This document shows, piece after piece, positions 1 to 10,933 of a stretch of DNA of 64,000 bases. Where the stretch lies: NCBI GenBank assembly GCA_025677825.1, contig JAIXMO010000077.1, positions 1 to 64,000 of the forward strand, written 5' to 3'. Origin of the DNA: Helicostylum pulchrum. Taxonomy: Eukaryota; Mucoromycota; Mucoromycetes; Mucorales; Mucoraceae. The position numbers were made by a program, and so were the translations under genes. The notes below the pieces were generated by a model. That model was given only the letters and a program-made list of their open reading frames with translations. It did not search any database and had not been told where the DNA came from. Each line of letters begins with the position of its first letter. Position 1 is the stretch's first letter.

Positions 1-207
1 CTTTTGTTGTTCAATTAAGTCAGCCAAGAATATACCTGCTGTAGCAAAAGCCATGCCACCTATTAAGTTTATGTAATTTTTTTTGTTTTAAGTTTTCAAA
101 GTTTTTTTTTACAGAAAAATAAAAACGTGGCATTTACCGAGACCGAGCATAACTCTTGTGTTCGGCGCTAAAGCCTTATAAGATCCCCATAATGACTTTC
201 GTTGCAT
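1..207 (-). CDS. Small mitochondrial-type single-pass protein, 5' part only (cut by window edge)
   Basis: Two exons are visible. The first runs 207-138 (start MQRKSLWGSY) and ends at a GTAAAT donor. The second starts at 59 after TTAATAG and runs out of the window in frame. The product begins with a basic stretch, then WGSYKALAPNTR, a glycine/alanine-rich hydrophobic segment (about residues 18-34) and an acidic LADLIEQQ tail. This arrangement resembles small fungal inner-membrane proteins with a 'Trp-x-x-Tyr, Pro-x-Thr-Arg, TM, acidic' pattern, but I cannot name the family and infer no function. It is divergent from the JTB-like gene, sharing a 164-bp intergenic region. The 3' end and length are unknown. 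Confidence 0.5.
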
Positions 208-371
208 TGTCAACTATATGATTCTGACAGAAAATATTCGTAAAAGAAAAAAAAAGAAAAGAAAACAGGGTTGATTTTTTTGATTAAAAGTGGAACGGTC
301 ACAACCAACTCCGTTTTATTACAGTTGGAAAAGCGTTTTAAAAAACCAAGACAAACACACTTGTTTCTATT

Positions 372-658
372 ATGAAGTACCTATACTTACTATTACTGTA
401 AGGCGTATACATTACATACATTGTTTAAAAGCGAACTCATTTTTTTTTTTTCGTTCACGTAGATTTTTTGCTTTTACTTTTGCCGATACACAATACCGAC
501 GTACACCACCATTTGGATTTGCCGATAAAGAAAATAAATCGTCTAAGCATTTAGGGGACTACACGCATTCTCATGAGACTGTAGATAAATCAACTTACTC
601 TTGTTATTCTATTGGAGAATGTGAAGTTTGTTCACCCTTAGAAATGGTATACATATAT

Positions 659-689
<31 letters not shown>

Positions 690-1075
690 TTATTTTACTT
701 ATATTATTAAGGTATTAGAAAACGCAACAGTATTGTTTAGAATTCGGTAATAGAGAGGCAGTACGTTGCGAATGGGATGATCCCGAGTTAGCAGATAAAA
801 AAAACCAAACTCAAATTTATGAAGATGACGCCATTTCTTTACCTTCGTTTCGAGCTTGTCCCCGTGTAAAAAGTGTAGAACGAGCACGGTTTATTAAATT
901 CGAAGTAAGGAAACCAAGTTTTGTAAAAAGTTTATAATCCAACACCTTTTTTTTTTAGGGATTTAATGCAGCTGTTGCAGTGATGTCGGTCATTGTATTT
1001 ACATGGCGACAAAGAAAAATTATGAGAGAACAATATCAAAGATTAGCTCAACGTATAGGAGTAACAGTGGTATAA
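372..1075 (+). CDS. JTB-like type I membrane protein
   Basis: Four exons: 372-397, 463-646, 719-904 and 959-1075, giving about 170 residues. Exon 1 spliced to exon 2 gives a signal peptide (MKYLYLLLL, then FFAFTFA). The ectodomain has the CxxCSP start typical of the JTB (jumping translocation breakpoint) family, further spaced cysteines, and an FRxCxR...ERARFIKFE segment. A single transmembrane helix follows (about residues 136-148), then a short basic cytosolic tail. Human JTB has the same order: signal peptide, Cys-rich region, FKSCR-like motif, TM, short tail. The family's role is poorly defined. The intron after exon 2 contains a long TG repeat. The call rests on motif order. Confidence 0.6.
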
Positions 1076-1222
1076 TAAAATATAAAGTTTTATCATTATA
1101 GTTACTATCATTATTATTATTATTATTATTATTATTAAAAAAAGAGGTAGTGGAAGGGGGGATATACTATTAAAAAAAATCTATCAAAAAGAATATATAC
1201 AGAAATGGGGGACAATGTATAA

Positions 1223-2841
1223 TTAAACGTTAATATACTGTTGAATGGTATTCAAAATTTCCTGCTGCCAAGAAGGATAAAAGAGAAATGAAGCATGATC
1301 AAGGTCCTTCATAACAATGGACTCAATACCGTGATGGTTTAAATAAGTATCTACACGCATGGAATCAACAATATTATCTTTTTCAGATAAAAAGACTTTG
1401 GTATTTGCAGGCATCTTTACAGACGAAGTATATGAGTGGTTATGATGAGGTACTGTAGGTGCAACATATAAAGCAGTTTGGTACCAGTGGAAATGACGTG
1501 AGATATAATATGAAATGTATAATTCAGTAGAAGCAAAGTATTTTACAAGACCTTGTGCGGCGGTCTTTGGAGTACGGTAAACAAAATTAGCGCAACTACA
1601 ACAACAAAAATAATTTAGCACGTGAAAATTACAAAAAAATTAAAAAAAAATTTGCTTACACATCTTTGTAATGCAACATGAAGCAAACTGGGTCTAAAAA
1701 GATAACACCGGCAACATTTTTTGACATGTACTTGACAACCCAAGAAGTAACTGCAGTACCTAGCGAATGGGAAACAAATACTGCATCTTCAAATTGATGA
1801 CGCTGCAACATATTTTGCAAATCACGAACAGTTTCTTGCATTGTTGGTACATCTTCTACACAATGCATGGAAACAAATGGTAACTCTATACAAAATATAG
1901 GCGCGTCTATTGCCATTAATTTAGCAATAAAAGTAACGTAGCACATTAAACCAGCACCGATCCCATGAATAAATACAATGGGTTTCTTTGTTCTATCACC
2001 TTCACGAAACCAATAAGAAACACGTTCAGGGCCTTCTTCTTCTGCTGTAGTCTTTAAAGGATATTCATAGGATTGTTGAGGATCCATCACGTTCCAAATG
2101 TTAGAGCGACTTTCAGGACCAAATTTCTTCATTCCCCAAACGAATTGTAAAGTAAAACCAAATAAAGTTGTTAAAAATTGAATTATAGTGTAAAACACAA
2201 GTGGACGGTGATAAGCGTGAACAGGGTCCAAATTAATTCTGTATGCAATCAAGTCTTCATTATAACCAATATCAAATTGAACACTGAATTCTTGTTCAAA
2301 ATTATCAATCATATAATTTAATTCTTCTGTAGCTGCTTCATCGTGTAATACATCTTGTAAAGATAAAGAAAAGAAAGCCCAAGATAACCTAAATTATATA
2401 TAACAAAATTAAGCTTTTTTTTTTAATTTGTATTTGTTGCTATAGTTACCATTCAGCTACATTATCGCGACCAATATCTTCAAACTTTGGATGAAGAGTA
2501 GAATCGTAACTTAACATAAACCACTCTGGTAACCAAGTCTCGGCTTGATCTATATTGGCTAAACAAACTGAATAAAGATCACTTCTTTCTTTTGCACTAG
2601 GAGCAACGCTAGGTAAAATACGTTGCATTCTACTACGAGTAATTTGGAAATAAATTAAGAATAAAAGTTCACATCCTAACCAATAATGAATAAATGTATC
2701 AATGGAAGGATGTGTAGTAAATAATATATGTTCGGTGGCAATAAAGTAAACATAATAAAAGAAAGCAAATGGTGCTACTGCTGTTTGAGCTACTGCTAAT
2801 GCATAAATAACCCCTCTAGTAAATGCAGTATCAGGTATCAT
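1223..2841 (-). CDS. Membrane-anchored alpha/beta hydrolase
   Basis: Three exons, 2841-2450, 2388-1660 and 1595-1223, encode 497 residues. The N-terminal 70 residues hold two hydrophobic segments, and another lies near residues 185-210. The hydrolase core follows, with an oxyanion-type HGIGAG motif, a nucleophile elbow SHSLG (Ser near residue 339), a candidate acidic residue in SEKDNIVD and the catalytic His in DLDHASF. This is a complete Ser-Asp-His triad in the expected order. Splice junctions keep the frame (TG/G, GT/T). The hydrophobic N-terminus suggests an ER or other endomembrane location. The substrate cannot be read from the sequence; lipase or esterase activity is inferred from the fold. 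Confidence 0.8.
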
Positions 2842-3558
2842 TTTGTTTTAAAAAAAAAGAGAAAGAAAGAAAAAGGAAAAAAGTGTCACATTTATATATA
2901 AAATTTGCCCCTTCTTTGTCTTTAATAAATTTCACGTGCAGTTAAAAAAACCCCAACTAAAAAAACACACATATTCGGAGTCCTTGCCGGTCATTGTGTA
3001 AACTAACCCTTACACTGTTTAAATGTACAGTTTTTTTTTTCTTCAAAAAAAATCAGTACGTCCAATATGATATCAGTATGACTTTATACTTGGCACAATA
3101 CTATAAATAACATTTTGCTTTGTTTTTGTTTACTCTTCCCCGTTACTCAAGCTAATCAGTGCGCTTTTTCTCGGCAGCAACAACAAAATGATTTTTGGGT
3201 GTCCGAAATGGGGGATGGGGTTTTCCTTCTCTCACAAAAAGTGGAACCTCTTTTTCGGTGAATAAATAAATTTATAGCGTATAAACTCCTGCATAAATTT
3301 AACATTTTTTCATAGTAAAACTTGGCCAAAAGGATATAATGAATACAAAAAATATGGGGTAAAACCTGGGGCATAACCTGGTACTCTCTCTTTCTATTAT
3401 GTCTACTTTGAAATATATACATGTCAAGCCCGAATCTAGTGGTCATTTGGTAGTACTTACCCCAGGTACTGTCACAAAATTGTAAGCTAAAACGTTCATT
3501 TTTTGGGTCAAAAACTGACGTAATTTTTATTTGTGGGTATTGGAGAAGCTTTTTTTTT
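2842..3558. other. Intergenic region, hydrolase promoter side
   Basis: No gene seen. A CACGTG E-box lies near 2933. Around 3350-3480 there is an imperfect fold-back built from GGGGTAAAACCTGGGG and TACCCCAGGTAC-like pieces, possibly an old small repeat. Two long T runs are present. Confidence 0.4.
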
Positions 3559-4773
3559 TTACATGTAAGTGACTTTAGTACCCATTTTAATCGTTTGCCA
3601 AAGTTTAGCCATTAAAGTTTGTAAGGCAATTGAGAGTCTACCGCGTTGACCACGTAATAAAGCCAATAAAGCAAATACGATAATTAAAATGGTAGCATAA
3701 GAAGCAGCGCTTTTAGTTGTTACTTGTGCCATCCATTTCTTGACTAAGCTAACATTATGATCTAGAACAGAGGGTGAATTGACAGAGCGTGGAATACTGA
3801 CAGTATGGTCTTCTTTTCTTATCTCTTCTTTTCTTATCTCTGTCTTTTCTTTTAATTTTTCTTCAAGCGTCGCAATACGATCCAATTCATCTTGTCGATC
3901 CTTTGCTTCCTTTTTAGCAATATCCTCTTGTTTTAACTTTTCTTCTGCAGCTGTAGCTTCTGCAGCTATAGCAGCTAGTTTAGCTGATTCCTCTAATTTA
4001 TTTTTTTGTATTAATTCCTTTTCAATTGTATCCTGTCGTTCCTGAATTATTGATTTTAAGAGCTGTAACAAAAAAAATTAAAATTCTCGAAGTAAAAAAA
4101 AAATCAAATTCCGACTGTGCGTTTGGAATTATGTAATAATAAATACCTTCTTCTTGGAATCAGTTAATACAGAGTTATATTCTAAAAATGTAATTGCAGA
4201 TTCAAAATCGTTCATTGCGGGCAAAATACGACAGGTATAAAGTTGTACAATTTCAATATAACTTTCATCACTTTGTCTACCATTTGCAATATCATCCAAC
4301 ACTAAATCCGGTAAACAAGCAAACCAACTTTCCGCTATCTCTCTTGCTTCCGTAAATTGATTTAATTTCAAGTCCAAAACCAAACTAAAATAATTTTAAC
4401 GGGGTTGAGTTTTGCTGTATTATAATATATATATATCCTCACACACTTACCAAGCAGATACAAGTTTATGGTCCATAAGTTCCAGTGGTTGATAAGCTTG
4501 TACTAATTTGATCCAAATAGAACGACATACATCTTGAACGGAACCAACTGTGGTTTGGTCTAGCCCAAATAATTTGGCAGGTGGTAATGTAGAAGCACCT
4601 ACTAATAAAGTAGATGCAATGTTCAAGTAAAGTGTCCAGATATTTACTTTTAAAGTCTCGTCATCGTCTTGTTGTATGGCTAAAATAGCTTTATTACAGG
4701 TATTGGCTGCTGGTGTATACTTTGTTAATAAATAAGACCGAACGGCTTTATCATAGAGTGACTGAGAATTCAT
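3559..4773 (-). CDS. Tail-anchored Pex26-like peroxin (probable)
   Basis: Three exons, 4773-4451, 4384-4147 and 4062-3559, encode 354 residues. The N-terminal half is all-helical and TPR-like, with patterns such as CNKAILAIQ, YQPLELMDHKLVSA and FTEAREIAESWFACLPD. The middle (residues about 190-265) is a highly charged coiled coil rich in E, K and A. The C-terminus has a single hydrophobic helix (SYATILIIVFALLALL) followed by a basic luminal tail, as in tail-anchored proteins. Human PEX26 shows the same plan: helical repeat, linker, C-terminal TM. PEX26/Pex15 recruit the Pex1-Pex6 AAA complex to peroxisomes. That role is inferred from architecture and short similarities such as the VL..RILP segment. 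A different tail-anchored TPR protein remains possible. Confidence 0.55.
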
Positions 4774-4943
4774 AATGTAATAATAATATAAAAAGTGTGG
4801 GGAAAAAAAAAAAAAAAAGTGTGTGTGGTTATTTATATTGTTTTTCTGAGCCTGTGACTGTCCCAATTGTTCAACTGTTATTACCTCGAATTGAAGAAAA
4901 GTTACCATTCTTTTTTTTCTTGTATTTTATTTATTTTTTTGTT

Positions 4944-7900
4944 ATGGAAGAACCTGCTTTTCAACCAATTATTACACTATTCGATGCAGTAACTGACTCA
5001 CCAGTGTACAGGTCAAGTGTGTACCGATATGACGAACAGTTGGAATTGTTGGAGCAATGGTTAGATTCCCTTTCACGTCATTTAAAACTCTATACCGAAA
5101 GACTAAACAGTAATAAAAAGCATATAAATGTATATGTTTCAATTACAAATTATTAACTCTTTTATTTTGTAATAGAATTAAATTTGGAAACGGTATCTTT
5201 ATGTCAAAAAGCAATACCTCAAGGGATAGATGAAACATTGATAGGTACAATAATAATAAAAAAAAAGGGAGCTAAAAAAAAACGGATTAACTAATTCACC
5301 CGTTTAGACCCAAATTTCACTGGAGCAGTAATGAACAGTTTTACGGACGCTTTACAGACCAGTTTATCCTTTAAATCCAAATTGGTAATGAACCATATTC
5401 TCAGCTGTGTAACATAAAAAAAACTAAATTGACCATTTATAGGTTTCTAACCTCGAGGAATGTTTGATATCACCTATTCAGCAATTCGTTAAAACTCATT
5501 TAAAGGAATTTAAAGCGTTTAGAAAGCAGCATGAGAAGGCGCTGGAACAATACGAATCGCAACTGCTAAAGTACAGTACCATACATAAAACAAAGGAACC
5601 CTCTTCGATACGTGAAGCAGCTTTTCGATTACATGAAGCTAGAAAAGAGTACGTTAAAATGTCAGGTCAGCATGTTTTACGGATTTTAAACTTCCGTTCC
5701 TTATTGGAACATTGTTTGGTCGAAAGGTTCTCGGCGGCTACCTTGGCACAAAGAGATTTTTATAATGATATTCAGTTATGGGCTAATTTAGATGCTGCAT
5801 TAGCCTATTGGAAACAATGGTTAGAAGACGTAAGTACATACGAATAAAGATTATTTTACTTTTATTTTTTACTAAAATTTTACAATCTCCTGTGTGTGTG
5901 TGTGCGTTTTTTTAGGATAAATTCACATGTTCATATCAGTTACATCAGCAACAAATTGCTCGTAAGCGATTAGAAGAAGAGTACATCAAATTAACTGCAC
6001 CTGACCACGAACTCGAGAAATATATTCCTACCATGACATCCGAGCAGTCAGATGCCGCCGCCGCTCTGGCTAATTCCAAGTGGGGATATTTATTTGTAAG
6101 AGTTTCTCGTCACTCTTGGGTTCGCAAGTGGTTCTTTATCCACAGCGGATATTTTGGTTCTTGTCAACTCGATTCAAACAAACACTCCATCATTATAGAC
6201 ACTCGGTATAAATTATCTGAAGGCGAGTTAACCGTATTTGCAGATACAGATAGACGATTTTGCTTTCAAATCAGTTTTGCTCAATCGGGCTACGTATTGC
6301 AAGCAGAGACAGAAAAAACCATGCAGGATTGGATCACTACTTTCACAAGAAATAAAAATGATATTGTTATTAGGTCTCCTAGTTTAAGAATTAAATCAAA
6401 ATCAAGTCCTACTACCGCACTTTCCTCTCCTTCTGCTTCATCACCTAAAATCGTTCAGGATTCCTCTTCTTCTTCTTCGTTTTCTTCTAATATTTCAAGT
6501 ATTTCCGTTAATCAGCGCAGTACCTCCTTGGCTATAGCCGAAGGCTCTTTAACTCTCTCCAAGAACTATTCCGATCAAGGCTCTTCGATTGTCATGGTAT
6601 CCACTACACCAGACTCTGAAGCGACTTTGGAAAACTCTTCTTCTTTAACTCCGTTATTAGTTTGGGAAGCTGCGCGTATCACATCCACATCTGCTAAAAA
6701 GCTTCCATCTTCGTCTTGGGGAATTCCTTGGGCGTTGGTGCCTACCATGGTCAACTTGACCCAAGATACAAATACTGCGCATGAATCCGCACCGCCTGAC
6801 CTCCCGCAAGTGATTTGGCCCGCTAAGCCTGTCCTTGTCGATATTCCCAAAATCACCATTGCAGGTTACACGGATAAAATGAACGCTCAAAACAGAGAGC
6901 TGCGCAGATTGTTTAGCGGTGTACAGTCGCAAGAGGTGGTATTGGACGTGTTTGGTGGGTGTCTTCGAAAGAAGGCGGCAAGAGATACACCGACCGCACA
7001 GGAAATCGAGTCGGCGAAATCGAGCTTGAATTGGCCAGGAGCGGATGCGTATGAGAATCAGTTGGTCAGTCAGTTATCGAAGGCTGGATTGGATTCGCCG
7101 TCTAGTTTTGGGTATGCGTATACTGGGCGTGGGTTTATTACACAAGATACACTTTGGTTTTATAGTTGTATTTTAATGTCTTGCATTAATACCGTAAAGT
7201 AAAAGAAAAAAAGCGAGAGAAATGGATTTGTTAATTATTTTTTTTTGTGGTTATAGGTTGCAATTCTATTAAAGGATATTGATGAAATTAAAGTAGTAAA
7301 AGATACTTCTTTATCTTCACTTTCAACAGAAGCAGCACGGTCTATGAACTCTGACCTTGTGATTGCAATTTATTTAGTGCATAATGAAAAGAACGAAATT
7401 CAAGACCCTATTATCATTGGCACCATGATGGACGATATAGATATGGTAGCAGAAAAATTAAGATTTGCTGTCAAGAACGCCAAAAATGACGAGCCAATGC
7501 AAATTCGTAATATCTATACCAAAATTGCTAATCTTTCTTCTTCGTTATCTTCGCATAAAAGTGTGGTTTTGGATGTACCTTTAACTTTTAACAGCGCAAT
7601 TAAATCAGTTCCACAAAGCCAATCGACTACTACAAAGCTCTTTCATAAGAGGCCCCATGCAGCTACCGTAGGCCAAGAGTCCAAGGTCAACGCCGCAAGT
7701 ATTTTAAAGACCAACAACCGTCAGCGTGGCGATTCGGAGCCCCTGCGCGTCACGCCAATTGAGAAAAAGAAAAAGGCTGTGGTTGAAGCACCTAAACCGG
7801 TTGAAGATCGTAAGTACGATATAACGTTATAGTATATATAATTAGCTAAAAAAAAATTATATTTTAGCTGATATGCCTCCTTTGCATATACATGTGCCTA

Positions 7901-9742
7901 ACGGACCGGTAGAATGCAATTGTGATGACCATTTAGAAAAAGAAACACAACAAGCTACGTTACCTATTTCTGCGAAACGTTGTTACGAATTATTATTCTC
8001 CAACGAAAAGACAGCTCCTCCTTCCAATGGTGGTGTCTGGAAAGCAAAAACCAATGCTATTGAAGGACACGGTAAAATACATACTTTTTTTTAAAAAAAA
8101 AAAGAAAGTAACTTATGACTTTTTGTATGTAGATTTAACCGTGACTAAATGGAGTATGTCTGATGGAAAAATGCAACGTACCTTAAAATACATGATGCCT
8201 GTTTCCAACCCAATTGGTAAGATATATTAACAGTTTAATACATGTCTCTAAAACCATTATATAGTACGTATGAAGGAAGCAGAAGTTGTAGAAACACAAG
8301 TTTTAATCAGCAAGGAAGAGTACATGTAAAAAAAAAAATTCCTGACAAAAAGTAAAAATATCGAAAACTAACCTTTTTTTTCATTTGTAAGTCGTTACAC
8401 TGTTCAGATTTCAACAAAGACTGCTTCACTCCCTTACTCAGATGCGTTTATTCCATGTGTACGATACTGTATTACCTGGGTATCCAAGTCTGAATGTCAA
8501 TTGACTGTCAACATTGGTGTTAAATGGGTCAAGAGTGTTCTTGTACGCGGTAAAAAAAAAACCTGAATATTTTTAGCAACAACATAAAAAAACATTTTTT
8601 GGTTCTCATCTTCTTTTTTTAAAAAAAAGGTATTGTTACCAGAGCAGCATTAAAAGGTATGACAGATAGTATCGGTCTCTTTGTCCCCATTATAAAATCC
8701 GTAGCAGAGAGTATGAAAGACCATTCTAAAGAACCAACGCTATTGATACAAGCGGGCAGCAGTAGTATTGCGGAAACTTCGTTACACGGCGGTATGGATT
8801 CGGTTGTTGAAGAAGAAGATAACGATGAGGCAGAAAGCGTTCATTTTGCAGACCACGATCAAGTGATTGAAACGGATCAAGCAATGTCTCCTCCTGCCAA
8901 TATAACACCTGCGGTTTCGTACAGTCGTAAAATAGAAACGAGCCAACCTGTTAAACGGGAGGCAGTTGTGGTCGATTCGCAAAAGCGGCCTAAACAACAT
9001 GCAAGATCAGTGTCTACTAGTACTGCAAAGGAAACTACTAAATTATCAGATTATATTGTTGATTTAGTTTCGTCGCATTTGATACCAGTTGCTACGGCTG
9101 TCTTGTTTATGTTTACCATATATATGATGATCGCTTGGTACAGGTCGAGCTCGAGAATGATGGAAGAAAGTAAGGTTCATTTACAGCATAATACAAGCGC
9201 TCCTGAAGTAAATTATCAATTTGAGACAAGACCTGTTAAGAAATCCAAGTCGAGATCTGTATATATTCGCGACCTTGATGAAGGGTTTTTAAAAAACACC
9301 ATCTTACCTCCTTATGCTAAATCGGAAAGGTAAAAACTCCCCCCCCCCCCAAAAAAAAAGTTTTGGAGAAAAAAAAATCTAAGAACGTTTTTTTATCTTT
9401 TTTTTTAGTTATCAATTGTTTTTAAACACTAAAAACGAATCAAATGATAAAGACAACGAAATATATAATAATCGTTGGTATAGTGTTGAGCATTATCGAT
9501 TAGCGATTGATTTAGATATTAGTCGAGAGAGAATTGCAATGCTGCGACATGACATGTTGGTTATCTTTCAAGTGTTGAACAAGATTGACTCGCAGTTGGT
9601 GGAGAGCGAGTTTACCAATTGGTTGTTGGATACAAGGTTGAAGTGCAAGCATTATCCTAGTTTGCCCGAACAGGATTCTCGGTCGGAAAAAGCGGTGGTG
9701 CTGTGTAATGATATTAAGGCACAACTGGATCGGTTATTTTAG
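4944..9742 (+). CDS. Sip3/Lam-type BAR-PH-GRAM-VASt membrane-contact protein
   Basis: Twelve exons (4944-5109, 5176-5244, 5308-5384, 5443-5829, 5916-7193, 7257-7809, 7868-8071, 8133-8216, 8265-8325, 8392-8549, 8630-9329, 9409-9742) give 1356 residues. Every junction keeps frame. Order: BAR-like helical region (about 1-270), PH domain (about 288-382, starting KWGYLFVRVS), Ser-rich linker, GRAM-like segment (from about 636, GRGFITQDTLWFYS...LLKDI), VASt domain (about 846-1020), TM helix (about 1162-1183) and a helical tail. Yeast Sip3 and Ysp1 have this order and similar length. They belong to the Lam/Ltc family, which moves sterols at ER contact sites. I infer an ER-anchored lipid-transfer or tethering role. 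It is divergent from the Pex26-like gene, with start codons only 170 bp apart. Confidence 0.85.
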
Positions 9743-10933
9743 TTTTTCTTTTTTTTTTTTACTCTTTATAATAATAATAATAATACATCATTTTTGGTCT
9801 CTAGACTATTTTTAAGTGTGTAAGAACTATAAGATCTTGAGAGACGAGTTTTTTTTCGCTCGTGTATGGAAGAATTTTCACATACAACCTAAATTAGCAT
9901 TGCTATATCATTTTAGATTGAGTTAGTTACCATTACTACTGATACACACATAATATAAACTCAAGTGAGCTGTTTCTTTTTTTACATAAACATCCAGGTA
10001 TCGCTTCTAAAAAGATAATTTTTACAGTATTTTGAATAGGGTTTTTTCTTTGTATACTTAAAAGTCAGGAAATGCTTTCTCTGTCCAAGTTGTTTAGTAA
10101 AAGTTAGTCGTTTGTAAGATCAAATATTGAAAATGGCTTGTTATTCTACTTTTTTTTTTTTTTGATTTTTTGATTTTTTTTTGACAATTACTTTTGTGGG
10201 GAAAACAACAATGATAAAGTACTCTTTTAGGTGCTTCTAATCAATCTAAAATCATATTTTTAATTAAAACACTGAGCGAGTAACTGCTGTTTGAAGACTT
10301 TTTTTTCGGTCCTCTCAGAACTAACAATTGTCGTACATAATGCTTAGTAGATATTCTACTAATATTCTAAAATATGGCGGGCTTGCCAACATACATTGGT
10401 CCATATTGGAGCAAAGAGCTATTAAAGGACAGAAATTAAACGAGGAACAATGAGAAAAATCAAATAACTAGACAAAAAACTTTAAGTGAAGAGTTGGCTA
10501 AATTATCCTAATAGCAAAAAAAAGGAGGTAACAAAATTCCGTAGCGGTAACAAAAAAAAGGGGGGTAACAAAAAAAAAAGAGGGTTTTTTTTTTTTGTAA
10601 ATGAATAAAAAAGTGCTACACTCTCACTTTCGCTTTATAAAGTAATTTTTTTTTTCTTTGTATGGGAACCGAAATTCTGTTTTTATTTATAGTCCTTTAA
10701 ATGTACCTTATAAAGTAAAGAAAGCCAATGCAGTTTTTCGTGTCGCTAACGCGTTTAATTGGTCATTGCACACAGAAGCAGGAATTTTCAGATTATACAA
10801 CTAAGCCGCTTCGTGACTTCATTTCCTAGTATGAATTTCCGTCTTCCAAAAAAGCGACGCCCAGTAACAAAATTATCTGAGATAGAACAGAACTCTTTTT
10901 TTTTTTCTTCCTTTGTAACGATTTTAAAACAAA
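9743..10933. other. Intergenic region upstream of the Utp13 gene
   Basis: About 1.2 kb with no supported gene. It is AT-rich with several T and A runs of 9-15 bases and short GGGGTAACAAAA repeats near 10525-10585. A short open stretch at 10759-10941 crosses the Utp13 start and has no family features. Confidence 0.5.

Noticed and set aside
290..718. A single 142-codon frame as the whole gene
   Set aside because: Its first 60 codons are intronic or leader. A better start at 372 with a 26-nt signal-peptide exon and three further exons gives the JTB pattern.
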